Of a stretch of 64,000 nt of DNA, positions 45,832 to 58,218 are shown in pieces. A program made the position numbers and the translations under genes. Every line of letters starts with the position of its first letter. Positions within the stretch are counted from its first letter, which is position 1. The notes beneath the pieces were generated by a model, which did no database searches, was not told where the DNA came from, and saw only the letters and a list, made by a program, of their open reading frames with translations. Origin of the DNA: Desmodesmus armatus (taxonomy: Eukaryota > Chlorophyta > Chlorophyceae > Sphaeropleales > Scenedesmaceae); NCBI GenBank assembly GCA_007449985.2, contig VIIQ02000161.1, positions 62,001 to 126,000 of the forward strand. Direction: 5' to 3'.

Positions 45832-46445
45832 CTGAACATCACAGCAACAGCAGCACAGCACATCAACAGCAGCACAGCACATCAGCACGCACAATAACGA
45901 TGACAGCACAGAAGTGGTTGGGTAGATGCGCTACCAGCGATTGTAGTACATTGCCACATGCTGGGCAGAACCAACAATGACAAGTCATGCCTGAACAAGC
46001 TCCAGACCTGACCACCCCTTACCAAGCTGTAACATGTGAGACTGCTATATGCCAGCTGTGTGACAGCTGGAGATTGCAATGTGGTTGCATTGAAGTGCGC
46101 ATAGGATGTAGGGAGACACATGCCCAACAGTCCATGCCAGAACACTGCTGGGCAACGCCACCCGATGAGTGTGAATGACAAGCACTAACACTACTTACAG
46201 CTGTCTCAACGGTACTGTTCTGACAGGGACAGCAGCTTGCGTTTGTGGCAATTGCTCATGACAGCGTGGTCATGAATTCTACCACAGGCACTAGCCCTGC
46301 ATCCGTCAAAACATCACCATCGAGACCCCATCATCACAATAGCACCAGCCTAGACACCCATGCAGCACCATACACACAAGCTGTGCAACGCGACCGGCCA
46401 AGCACCCTTCACCCTTGGTGCCTAGGCTCCTCACCATTCCTGTTT

Positions 46446-49263
46446 TCACAGCGAAGCATCTCTAATCACGCGCAACACTACCCCCATGATGTATGCAGTA
46501 GGGTTCTTGCAGCGCGCCTGCCAGCCGGACGGCCAATCGGTCGTTTCCAGCGCATGCAGCACTGCTACACCCTGCAACAGCAGGAGCATGTGCAGGACGT
46601 ACATGCGTGGGACTTCGCCGACGCAGCGGCAGCTGCTGCATCACCCTACACTGCATCACCCTACACTGTCTCACCACAGCGTCTCACCACAAAGCCCATA
46701 CGTGTATGGCAGGAGTAAGCAGGATCTACCGGCTGCTGGCCGCATCCCAGAACCACCCCCAGCACCATCGCCAAGTGTGTGCTGGCCCAACACCCATGGA
46801 ACCAGGCATGTCACCCTCATGTCGCCAAACCTATTGACGCCTCTGAAGGGACCGGCGAACTACAGCAGCCGTCCACTGCCCAGTAAGAAAGGGATAAGTA
46901 AGGAAACAGATGATGGCACCACCCTACTGCACCCTGAGTTGAGGTATGCTGCCTTCCCACCATCAACAGCAGCCCTTGCAACCCTCCCATAATGGTTCAA
47001 GTGTCCGTCATGCTGCATGACGCACACGTGAACAAATGTTACGCACGCAACTGCAGGAAATACGTAAATGCAGGAAGGGTTTCGCACCTTCGCGGTCGGC
47101 ATGCTGCAGATGCGCCCGCGCACACCGTCATCCATGTGCACAAACACATCAGGGTGTGCGTCAGCCAGCCGCTGCAGGGCCTCCTGCAACATGAATTGTG
47201 GAGAAAGGTGGATGAAAGGTGGATGTTATCAGCAATGGTGACATGGGACGTGTTACAGCGACCCTTGCTTGTTGCTGATGTTGCTAGCAGCACTGGAAAC
47301 TTTGCTGCGTACGACGCACACCCACATGCAAACCCGGGCTGGTACGACGCCAAAACATAAACTAGCCTCAGGGTCACACCAACAACCTGACTGCCCTGGA
47401 TATTGCAACGCAGTCCATGCACTGCACAACCCCTTATTTGGAACCCTCTCTGTTTTGCGCTGTCTCTCTGGCTTCATCTCTCCTCGCATCTTTGCTCTCA
47501 GTGTTGATACCAGCTGGCATGCACTCTCTGTGCGTCATAGGTGCACGTGTAACAAACATACACGAGTGTACCTTGAACGCGGCCCCTCATCCTGTCACAA
47601 GCAGCACCCACCTGGACTTTTTGCGGCAGCGGCTGTGTGAGCATGGTGACCTGGTTGTTGATCAGTGCCCACAGCACCGCCTCTGGGTCCTGGGCGTTGC
47701 TCAGCGTCTTGGAGCCCACCGTGAGCAGCACGGCCAGCACCTGGACAAGGAACACACCACAGGTGGAACAGGTGCAACAAAGGACACATGGAATCTGACC
47801 GAACCACGCAAATGTCTTGCAAAGAAGGGCACCCACTCTGGCAGACAAGGAACACACAGCGGGTGAAAAGATGTCAACAAAGCACAAACAGAACCAAGCA
47901 AACCAAGCAGAAATTGATGCCAAGTGTCTTGTAACGAGGGGCCCCTGGGCTCCACATGGCACGGCCCCATCCTGCGCAAGGGGCCTGCCAAGGCACAAAA
48001 TTCAAAGAAGCATGAAGTTATACATCCCACCACCCAAGCACAACATCCCTCACCCACCTGCTTCTGCGTGTCCTGTGTCAGGGGCTTGATAAGCGCCTTG
48101 TGCCGCTCCTCCAGATGCTGATACACTTCCGGCCGCTGCAGCTCCAGCTGTCTCATCATGCCTGCTGCCGTCCCCGCTCCGCCCACGCTGCTGCTGCTGC
48201 TGCTCGCTTTCGCCCCCACGTGCCCATTGCTGCTGCTGACGGTACCGCTGCTCTGGCCTACACCGCTAGAACCCCCCACCCCCTTCCCTGCTGTCACCCA
48301 GCCATCATCATCCTGACCCTCAGCTGTATCCCCATAATAGCTGCGCGATCCCGCACCCGCCCCTGATGCTGCCGTGTCGCCAAGGCGGCCGCGCGCATGC
48401 GCCTCTGCGCGCCGCGCGATGCCCCCCAGCTCCTTTGCCGGCTGCTTCTTGCCCTTGTCCCAGCCCTGTGGCAGGTCGTGCAGAGCCCCCAGCACCTCGA
48501 GGGCGACCTCGCCTGGTAGGGAGCGAATATGGGCCTGCAGGTCGCTTGAGATGTACTTGGCCACGTGTGGGCAGTCCTTGGTCAGCTGCATGTGGGTAAG
48601 GGTGTGACAGTGAAAGCAAGAAGGTAGACACACATATGGTGAGGCAAATCAAAGTTGAGTGTGAGTTTCAAAGGCTGCAGGTCGCTTGAGATGTACTTGG
48701 CCACGTGCAGGCAGTCCTTGGTCAGCTGCATGGTGTGCAGGTGTGACAGCAAGATGGCGCGCAGACAAGTGGTGAAGCAGATATCATGGGGTGTGGATAC
48801 AGCCAAGGGCGCACTTGCAGGCACTCCGTAGCCAGCTGCCCGTGATGCTAAAAGACACCACGCCAATGTAGGGGCAAACTTACCCTGACATGCACACCAC
48901 ACTCGTCGCACACAAGACCACCAACCGCAACCAAGGCTGCAAAACCCTTCCTGCAACAATGGTCATCTACGTAACATCCTGCCTGCCGTCACAGCAAATG
49001 CACGACCTGCACATGCATCCATCCAGGCAAACCCAGACAAATCCAGCCAACACCCTCAAAGGAGTTCTCCCCCATGACCCCGTGAACGAGACTGCAGCTC
49101 ACCTGCACGATAGCCATCTGGATCACGTCTTGGCTCACTGCTGCAGCCGCAGGAGCCTCCACTGGCCGCGGAGCGCTCTGGCTCCGCTGCTGCGCTGCTG
49201 CCCATGCTGTTGCCTGCTGCCCAGGCACTCTGCCTGCACTCCTGTGGTCTTGCCCACCAGCTC

Positions 49264-49295
<32 letters not shown>

Positions 49296-52200
49296 GGCTG
49301 ACCCTTTGCTAGGGCTGCAAAGCTGACCATGCCTCCTGATGCAGGAGACCCCACCAGCTGCTGCCCACCTGCCTGTCCTGCTAGCTGCTGCTGCAACACG
49401 CTCTCCAGCAGGTTTGGGCCGGCAGGAGATGCTCCAGCAGCCACACTTGGCCCTGCACCAGCTGTCGGTGCCGCTGCTGCATTGCCACGGGCCACTGCTG
49501 CTACAATCCCCCAGCCAGCACTCGACCGGCCAGCTGCTGGCACACCGCTGCTGCCGCCGCTACTGCTGGCAGCACCCGCTGCTGCTGCCGCCGTGGTGCC
49601 AGCAGCCGCTGCTGCTGCCGCCGTGTCGCCGGCAGCAGCTGCTGCTGCTGCTGCTGCACGTGCCGCTGCGACGGACTGGCGCACTGCGTCTGCCCTGCGC
49701 CACAGGAACCCTGACATCTTGGCCGCATTGTCATGCTCCTGTAACACAACAATGGGGCCGGCGTGACAACAAAGTTGCGGTGGTTGCATTGTTGACAGTT
49801 GCCGCCCACGCTCACCAATGTTGAAGCGACCACCCCTCTGCATTGACAAAGCACCCCAGCCACATTCATAAGTCCTGCCCATCTGCTCCAGCTCCCAGCC
49901 CTGAGCTGGGGCCCAATCGTACAACCCATACAACACCACGGGCGACCCAGCCTGCTCTGTGCCACCCTGCTGCTGCTGCTGCTGCGGTGGCCCCTGCCTG
50001 CCACAGCCCTCACCCACCACGCTCTGCTGAATGGCCACCACCTGAACAAGCAAACTCATACAAGCTTACCTGCTGCACAGCCTTGACGTATCGCCCCAGC
50101 CATGTGCGTGGGTCCTGCCGCACCTCGCTGTCGGGCCCCAGCAGCCTGTCCCAGCCCTCTGGCAGCATCAGCAGCGCTGACACCACCACCTCCACGGCGT
50201 CGCCTGGTGTGCTGTCCTCAAACAGCTGACGCATGGAGATGTCACTCAGCCAGGTGGCAACGTCAGGCCTGCAAGGGGGGGGGGGGGGGGGAGAGCAGGG
50301 GGGGGGGGGAAATTGAAGGAGGGGCGGCACATCACAGGAATCAGACAAGCCATCTTGTAAGACAACCAATGTGGCTAGGTGAAGGGCCTGCAGGTAAAGC
50401 ATCAACAGCGCTGACATCACCACCTCCACGGCATCGCCTGAGGTGCTGTCCTCAAACAGCTGACGCATGGAGATGTCACTCAGCCAGGTGGCAACGTCAG
50501 GCCTGGGGGGTGGGGGGGGGGGGGGTGGAAGGGGGAGGGGGGGGGGGGGCGGGTGAAGGGCAGAAGGGCGTCACATGACACGATTCAGACAAGCCATCTT
50601 GTAAGACCAGTGTGGCTAGTTGAAGGGCCTGCAGGTAAAGCATCAGCAGCGCTGACACCACCACCTCCACGGCATCGCCTGGGGTGCTGTCCTCAAACAG
50701 CTGACGCAGGTGGGGGGGGGGGGGGGGGGAGAAGGGGGAGGGAGGGGGTCACATTGCGAAAAATCACCATGGCTGAGTGCGGGTGCCAAGAGATGCAGTG
50801 TGTGCGCAGCGCAGCCATGCACCAGCAACTGTGGGCCGAGAGTGGGCCGAGAATGACCCCTAGGGTGTCACTTGGACCTGGGGGCATGGTGGGACGTGGC
50901 GACTGCGGCGCAGTCACACACGTTCTCCCCCTGAAACAACGTGGTGTGCCTGGCACTCCACATCATCTCTCTCTCTCCCGCCGAGAGTGGGGAGGATGGT
51001 TGATACTGCATATGATGGGAACTGGCAAATAGAGTGCTGCCACCGGTGCATGGAGACGTCACTCAGCCAGCGGCGGCAAAGATTCACTATAGCAGCAGCC
51101 AAGCATAAGCTTTTCAATGCCCGTTCTACAATGATACTGCTCACCTATGGGCGATGAGGCTTGCCATCATCGCAGCCTTGCTGGCTGGCTTCTGTGCAAA
51201 CAGCAGCCTGTAGAAGCTGACACGCTGGTTGAGTACCTTGGCAGGGTATTCGGCTGAATACAGGTCCAGGTTGCCGGTGGCACCTGCAGGGGGCGGGGGT
51301 GGGGGGGGGGGGGGCAGGAGTGGCAGGCACATGGGCAGCATACTGTGACAGGGGCTGCAGAGTACAGGTCCAGCTTGTTGGAGGCGCCTGCAAGGGGGGG
51401 GGAGCAGGGTTGCAGGCAGATGGGCAGCATACTGTGAAAGGGGTTGCCTAGAAGCAGACAGAGTAGCCATACCCTGACAGCAATTGGTGGGCCCAACAGA
51501 GGCAGAACTGTTCAACAGGCACTGCTACCAAAGCATGACAGCACGTACATCAAAGGCATGTCAGCCTTGATGTGTCACTGGACAGGGCAGCGCATATTGG
51601 GAATGCTGCACCTCTGCTCATGCTTGTGCCATTGTTGGATATGTTAGCTGGGCCAGGAAAATCACAGCAGCTGACGCTAACATGAAGCTCGCCTGTGCAC
51701 CAAGCAAACGTCTGCAGCTGAGCAACACACAACCCCATGCCTCGTGAGTCACGAGTCGTCACCCCAGGCAAAGATGCCTTGTACCCAAGCCGTCTCCCAA
51801 CCCACCTTTGTAGATGTCATGGTGCCCCAGGGAGAAGAACACCACACAGGTCAGCACGTTGGTATCATGCTTGTCCCGTATGTACTGAAAGTACTTGTCA
51901 AACTGCTCATCCAGCACCTCCCAGGCCTCAGGAGCAAAGCCTTTCAGCCAGAGCAGCCCCTCCTTCAGGTTGCATGGCGTGGGACCTCCATCGCTGCTTG
52001 CTGCAATGTCTGCCCGCAGCCGAGCCTGCCACTCCTGCAGGGACGGCCGCGGCAGCGGCTGCTGCTGCTGCTGCTGCTGGGGCGGCGGCGGCGCTGCCTG
52101 AGGCTGGCTGCTGCTGCTGACAGTAGTGCTAGTAGATGCCTGCTGCTGTGGTGGTGCTGCTGCAGGTGCAGGAGAGGATCCAGCAGGCGCCTCTGCTGCC

Positions 52201-53314
52201 GCTGCTGCCTGTGCTGCTTGCTGTGGAGCCACAGCACCTGCCTGCATGTGCTGCAGGTGGGGCGGCAGCCGCCCAGCCCTTGCTGTCCCCGTGGCCCCTG
52301 CTGCTGCTGCTGCCGCCCCTTGCTGGGCTGTTGCGCTGCTGCTGTGGAGGGCTGCCAGCAGCGCACTCCCTGCTGCCTTGTTGTCCTGCTGAGCCACCGG
52401 CCCTGCTGCTGCGATTGTGGCTGCTGCTGCGGCGCCAGTGCTGCTGCCGCTGCAGCGATGCTAGGGTTGCCAAACCCTGGGGGTGGTGCTTTGAAGCCTG
52501 GGGGAGGACCCTTGGACCGGGGTGCAGCACCTGGGACCCCACCACCAGGACCTGCAGCTGCAGCAGCAGCCAGCGCTGACGCAGCAGGCGTGCTACTGTT
52601 GCCTGAGGCTGGTAGGGGCTGGGTTACAGCTTGGACAGCAGGCGGGGGCGGGCCTGCCAACTGAGGCTGCTGCTGCTGTGGCATGAAGGGGCCGGTGTGC
52701 TGCTGCTGTGCTGGGGCGGCCTGCTGCGCCTGCTGCTGTAAGTGGGGTGGCAGCAAGTGCTGCGGCAGCTGCTGCGGCTGTGTTGGCAGCTGCTGCTGTG
52801 GCTGTGTTGGCTGCTGCTGTGGCTGGTTCCTGTGTGCTGCCAAGAGTCCCAACAGACCTGGTTGATCAGCAACAGAAAGGGGCAGGAGGGATGTTTAGGC
52901 AAGGACAACAGCGCAAGGTGCAAGGGGATGTCCACATCATGACACGCGTCAGGCGGTAGGACTGCCAGTCACAAGACGGCATGCTGTGCTGATGCGATAT
53001 GCATCAAGTTGCGTTGCACTTTGAACCCAAGGGTGCTTATCGCTTGGGAGGGCAAGCAACCAGCAAAGGGGGTGGAGGGGGGAGGGGGTACCTGACATCC
53101 CAGACGGCTCCGCCTGCTGCTGTGGTGCTGCCTGCTGCTGCTGCTGCTGCTGCGGTGGCAAAGCTGTCCTACGCAGGTGAGGAGGAAGGAATACACCCGG
53201 TTGTGGCTGCTGCTGCACGGGCTGCTGCTGTGCCGGCACAGGCGCCATGCCGTGTGCCTGTGTGCTAGCTGCATGGCCTTGCTCCCAGGGATATAGGCCC
53301 CGGGTGGGCTCCAT
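46446..53314 (-). CDS. Gln/Ala-rich protein with repeated hnRNP Q/R acidic-domain-like segments
   Basis: Exons by phase: 53314-53092, 52857-51806, 51283-51145, 50268-50070, 50041-49103, 48585-48058, 47740-47612, 47183-47088 and 46505-46446 (TGA), about 1120 residues. All have GT-AG borders. The N-terminal third is Gln/Pro/Ala-rich with 'LPPHL' motifs. Then come 'NLKEGLLWLKGFAPEAWEVLDEQF', 'AEYPAKVLNQRVSFYRLLFA', and a segment 'MRQLFEDSTPGDAVEVVVSA..PEGWD...DPRTWLGRYVKAV'. A later segment repeats that shape ('LPGEVALEVLGALHDLPQGWD'), and the last exon gives 'NPTAYIMGVVLRV'. These resemble the acidic (NURR) domain of hnRNP Q/R, so an RNA-related role is a guess; no RRM is seen. Exon 52857-51806 changes frame once near 52400 (1052 nt does not fit its phases), probably an indel in a CAG-rich stretch or a missed intron. 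The start ATG could also be at 53398. The penultimate and last exons are the least certain. Confidence 0.6.
48675..48732 (-). repeat. decayed duplicate of the start of exon 48058-48585
   Basis: Positions 48675-48732 copy 48535-48592 at an offset of 140 bp with two substitutions. The copied part includes the splice acceptor and the first codons ('LTKDC.HVAKYISSDLQ'). The copy lies in the intron upstream of the real exon and has lost the rest of the coding sequence. Confidence 0.75.
49275..49303 (-). repeat. CAG tract coding ~10 Gln
   Basis: Consecutive CTG triplets on the plus strand code a glutamine run inside the 49103-50041 exon, flanked by Ala/Gly-rich sequence. Confidence 0.75.
50326..50709 (-). 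repeat. two decayed duplicates of exon 50070-50268, bounded by poly-G
   Basis: Copy 2 (50326-50505) and copy 3 (50571-50709) each contain a shared 70-bp lead (CAGACAAGCCATCTTGTAAGAC...) joined to the 'WLSDISMRQLFEDST.GDAVEVV.SALLML' part of the exon. Copy 3 stops before 'WLSDISM'. A further shred at 51047-51075 repeats 'WLSDVSMHR'. Runs of 10-20 G separate the copies (about 50275-50309, 50506-50550 and 50711-50750). The splice from 51145 to 50268 restores the reading frame, so only the copy at 50070-50268 is used. Both extra copies lack the 'PEGWD' continuation. Confidence 0.85.
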
Positions 53315-53399
53315 GCTTATTCTATGCTTGACTTGGTTCAGTCCTAATAGGTTCCGCTGGAAACGAGGTTGCAGAACAGCAGTACGAGCACAAGCCAAA

Positions 53400-53887
53400 T
53401 CAGCTGCAGTGATCTGTTCTTGTCGAGGCTGTAGAGCGAGACAGGATCCAAACAGACCCTGAGCAGTGGCTCCACTAGATCAAACCGACTGATGATGCTG
53501 GCCGGGTGCACGTCGCTTCTTCATCTGCCAATCTGTCGAAAACTGTTGTGGACAAAGTCTGCATATATAAGCCACACGCCATAGAAACCACTCCCAAACA
53601 GCAGTGGACGACGGGGTGCTGAGCAGTGCTGGCGGGTGTCTTGTGGCGTGCATGCTGTGCCCCAGACTTTTGACCTGTTGAACAGCCCTGGCACGGATAG
53701 CAGGTGATCGCTCACACGCTTGGTCTACCTTCACAGCAAACATCGCCCAGTCCCACCTATCTCCAACAGGTGCATGTTGGTCATATGCCAGGTTGGTGGA
53801 CCCCCCCCCCCCTGCCCACCCTGCACAACAAGCAACAAGGCCAACCTCGGGGGTACTGTGACATACGCGATTGGCGGTGTGTTGTTT

Positions 53888-53918
<31 letters not shown>

Positions 53919-54345
53919 GGGGGGCTGGTCTTGTTTGCCGGTCTTGCTGCAGGTTCTTCTTGCAGGTGTGTCTTCCCAGTTCATCCCGTGTGGAGAGTAC
54001 CGCGGTACAGCGGTGCAAGTATCCACTTGTAACAACCTCCCCCCCCCCCCCCCCCCCCCCAATAACAGTGAAGCCGTGTTGTTCTGCATGTCTGCAAGCT
54101 GCTGGAAACCCACAAAAAAGCTGGCAACCCTAGGGTGACAGGCCTGTCATGGCTTTGACAGGCCTGATCAGGCCTCATGAGGCACTCTGACGACAAAAGC
54201 AGCTGCAAATTGCACCAGTTTCGCTGTTGCCCAGTTTGAAGCAAGGCGCACGGTTGCAGTGCGCCACAAAACAAAAGACATGTCCAATGCATCCTGCGCT
54301 CTCAACACCTCTTTGCTGAACCACAACCAGCTGCTTCCGCTGATC
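53400..54345. other. intergenic region with extreme homopolymer tracts
   Basis: It contains C runs at about 53801-53811 and 54041-54060, a T run at 53884-53897, and a directly following G run of about 26 bases (53898-53923). The G run and the later C run could pair as a hairpin or form G-quadruplex structure. Open frames here are artefacts of the homopolymers. It holds the MFS gene 3' end and the promoter of the Gln/Ala-rich gene. Confidence 0.7.
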
Positions 54346-57300
54346 TCAGCTGCTGTGCTGGCTGTACTGACTATCCCCTGAGGAGCCTCTCAGCAGCTCC
54401 AGCTCAGGGCTCTGCCGTGCTTTCTGCTGCCTGTGCTGCCGATGCTGCCGCCGCTTCTCCACCTCCTGCTGCTGCTGTTGGTACAAGCCTGTGGCTGATA
54501 GTGGGTCATGCTTGGGGTCTTGCATTAGCTGGCTGTAGCGCAGGTGCTGCTTATCTCCACGGTAGGTGAGGGCCAGCACGCCGCCTAAGGCCAGTACGGC
54601 AGATACCAGCAGGATGGAGGGCACGTAGCTGCCTGCAGGCGGATTGCAGGGCAGGCAGGCCAGAGGACACGGGGCCGCCTTGGTAACAGGACGGCGACAG
54701 CCAATGTAGAACATGAAGCTGCAAAAGGTGCCAGCACTTATGATGACATCACCTGGTAATTGACTCCAATCAAGCACATGTTAGCAGGACCACGTCAGCA
54801 AAGGCACCTTACAACAATACCAGCAGACACTGTCAGGGACCGTCCAACGGATGTTCATGCGCACCTGTTGCGTGCAGTATGAGGCCGAATGACAGGGGTC
54901 CCAGGAAACCTCCTGCCTTGCCCACACTGTTGACAGCAGCTAGGCTGACAGCCTCTGTGCCTGGTGCAGCTGCCATGTGAACCCAGGTCTGCATGGGAGC
55001 ATAGCACAGCATGGCACACAAGCACACAAGTGTTGTGTTAGTCACAATCCATGATGGCATATACAATTGACCCAGGCCACCTTAGTGTTAGCAGCATGCA
55101 TGCAACAGCAAAGTTATCACACATTGACAGCCGAGATGTCAGACAGCGCTGTGCAATTCCAGCTTTTAGCCCAGAACAGCACGCACTGCACAGCCACACT
55201 GCGACACTCACCCAGAAGGGTCCCGTTGTCGCATCTGCAGCCACCACAGCAGCTGTAACTGCCAGGAAGGCTGGCACATGTGACTGCAGCGGCAGCAGCC
55301 ACGGCAGCGCCGCAAAGACACAACCCCCCAGCAGCAGCGGCAGACCAATATGCTTGCAGCGCTCCCCTGTGACCTCACTACTGTGACCCAAAGTCAATGC
55401 TGCCACTGCTGCTGTCCCAAAGGGTATCGCTGTTAGCAGGACAGCTTTGAGCTGGGAGTCCTTGCCGCCGCAGTGCTTGTCAGCATCAGCACCACCGCCA
55501 GTGCTTGTAGCATGAAGGCCGAGTGCTGTACTGCCATCTATAAGGGCGTGCACCAGCATGGGCACCCAATACACGAGCCCATCCAGGGCTATGTCCTGCA
55601 GGCAGCAGTGGTCAGCACAACACCCCATCATGCCTGTTAAATCCTTTGAAACAGCTTGAGCTTGGCTGAGTTACGCCAGCATGCATGTTGCTGCAGGCGC
55701 GCACCTCGTCCCCTGGCAGCTTGTGTACACCAACAGACGCCATCTGGTCCTGTGACGCAAGCGAGTTCTCCAATATGCCGTCGCATTAGACACCTCATGC
55801 AAATTGCCGGCAACAGTAATGGCACCTGCACACAAGCCCAGACAGCCGGTGTAGCAACAGCAGCACTGATTCAACTCACCTTCAGGGCTTTGAGCAACAT
55901 CAGATACCATATCAACTTGTTCCTGAATGTCAACAGCAGCTGCTGCTTGGCGCTCAAGGGCTTCTCCGCATGTGGACTGACCTGCTGGCTGCGTTCATGC
56001 TGCTGCAAGTGCAGAGGCGCCTCTGCCTCATGCAGCACATCACCCTGCTGATGCTGTCGTAGCTGCCCCGGCAGCTGCTGAGCCAAAAGGCTGCTGCTGT
56101 TGATGCCAGAAGACACCCCAGATCTGGACTCCGTGCCTGCCAGCCGCGGCCATTGGTCTTGATGGGCAGTTGCCTCATCAGCGCCCGCTCCAGCACCAGC
56201 AGCGGCTGGGTGGTTGGGGCCATGCATGCAGGATTCCTGCTGCGCAGTGTGCTGGCATCCTGCAGCAGCGTCCGAGCCTGTGAGGACGGCAGTAGCGTCC
56301 ACGGGGCCCGTGACGCAGGGCTGCAGCTGCTGCAGCAGCCACAGCTTGTCCTCAAATGTGAGGAAGTCTGCGGTCAGCACGCTGCTGGGTAACCGCCAGC
56401 GCAGGATTCCCGCCAAAACCAAGGTTGCGGCGCCTTCTGCCAGGAACAAGTGCTGCCAGCCTGCAGGACAGCAGCAGCACAGCTGGCAGTCAGCACCAAT
56501 GTGGTGCATGTGGCCACATGCATCCATGATGCAGCTGGTATTACTGGTGATCATGGTTGCGACCTATACCCACAAACACTGTGACAGTATCATGCCTAAG
56601 TCTGGTGCAGGACCATCAGCGTCTGGCGCCACTTGCAGGAGGCGACCCCGCCTCTCTACTTTCAACCTTAGGCTGGCTTGCAGCCATCCCATGCTGCCTT
56701 CTTGCGTCCTTACGATTTCTGGTGTCTGGCAATCACAATATCTGGCCCAACCCAAGGTGTTTGTGCACTGAGTCACACACACTGTCCAAATGGTATATGT
56801 GGGTGCACAACTTACCTGCAAGCCCCCACACGCCTGAGAGCTGCAGCAACCCTGCAGCCACCGGCGCTGCAATGATCTGGCTGACTGCAATGGATGCCTC
56901 GATGACAGAGTACGCTACTGTGATGTGGCTTGCGGGGTAGAACTGCACAGAACACACATGAACAAACATGTAACGGCACACATGCGCACACCATCAACCA
57001 TCTGCTGCCTAAAGCAATCTACCCAGACAAGACACCCAGCATCTACACAAGCTGTGAATGCTGTTCGTGCACCTGTGGCACTGCTTTGAGGGTATAGGCA
57101 GTGCCCCACAGCGCCTACAGCTGCACTTAACAGGGTTCTGATCACCACTAAATAGCAATAATGCCGCACCTGGCCGCACACGTGCCACATGGCTGGGAAG
57201 GCGCCGCTCTCAGTCACACCCAAAGCCAGCCGCAGGGCATAAAAACTGGCAGGCCCTGCAGTCACAGGAGTGAAGCAATGATGTCATTACTATCGGTCCA

Positions 57301-58218
57301 ATTTTTTCAGCCCACATGAGCAGAGCGTAGCACCTCTACGGGGGTCAAGCAAGGGACAGTTCTTGGCCTGGGCAGAGGCTGATTCAGCGTCATCGCTAGC
57401 TAGCGCCATCAATGGCGCACACCTCAAAGCTATCAGGCACCATTGCAAGCAAGATGCAGGACTGTGCAACCCAGTGGGTTGAACCCGCCACTTTGACAAG
57501 GAAAGACGAATCAACCCCTGTACTGCAGTTATGGCATCTGTTGCTTGTCACAAATTAACAGATGCTGGTCACACACAATAGGAAAGGCCCTACACACTGG
57601 CCATGCTGTGAACAGTCAATCCAAACTGCACAACAATCAAGCTATTGGTCACAAAGATTGCGCGTGGGCTTGCCTTTTATGAAGATGCAGCAGGTTGCCA
57701 CGGCACCCCAGGCAGCTGTTATGAATGGCAGCCAGGTGCGTGCACCTAGCCTTGACAATATCAGATTGGAGGGAATCTGGAATAACACGTAGCCTGCATA
57801 GAACACCCCTGAACCCTGGCATGGGAGCAGGATCAACACACAGGCAGACATAAGTGGTGTTTGGCCAAGCACAGGAGTCACTGTTGGGCAAGCAGCCCAC
57901 TTGCTGTTTTGCATGCGAACGCATGTGGCCCCTGCACTCAACAGTCACTGTTGAACAGCTGCTGAGTGGCCACACATCAACCTCCCAAGTCTCAAAAAGG
58001 GAAGTGAGGATGTTTCTCCCCAAGCTGTTGCACAGCAGCTTGTGTAGGCGCTCAGCAGTCAAAGGGCAGCACCCCCGGAGAAAGACATTGTACATGCTCA
58101 CCAGACCATAGACCTGTGCATTGAACCAGTCCTCCTCGCACAACTGCAGGGCTGCAAAGGCAAGCGACGTTCTGTCAAGGTAGCATACCACCACCAGTGA
58201 CACAAACCTGCACACCAT
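54346..58218 (-). CDS. major facilitator superfamily transporter, ACS-like (615 aa)
   Basis: Exons: 58218-58102, 57815-57674, 57255-57170, 56942-56816, 56460-55880, 55595-55212, 54988-54865 and 54632-54346 (TGA), 1848 nt. The sequence follows the anion:cation symporter pattern: 'CYLDRTSLAFAALQ' in helix 1, 'FYAGYVLFQIPSNLILSRLGAR', 'FYALRLALGVTESGAFPAMWH', 'FYPASHITVAYSVIEASIAVS' and 'GWQHLFLAEGAATLVLAGIL', then a long soluble central loop (Gln/Ala-rich, ~100 residues), 'LDGLVYWVPMLVHALI', a second helical half and a Gln-rich C-terminal tail. Family members carry organic anions such as phosphate, tartrate or pantothenate; the substrate cannot be told. The intron after 57674 starts with GC (GCAAGC), and the phase works only with that donor. 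The start ATG at 58218 leaves almost no N-terminal tail, so an additional upstream exon joining at 58207 is possible. Confidence 0.88.

Noticed and set aside
49738..50014. Intron between a 28-nt exon and 49738 in the Gln/Ala-rich gene
   Set aside because: Donor and acceptor look possible, but removing it breaks the phase, whereas leaving the stretch in keeps an open 939-nt exon.
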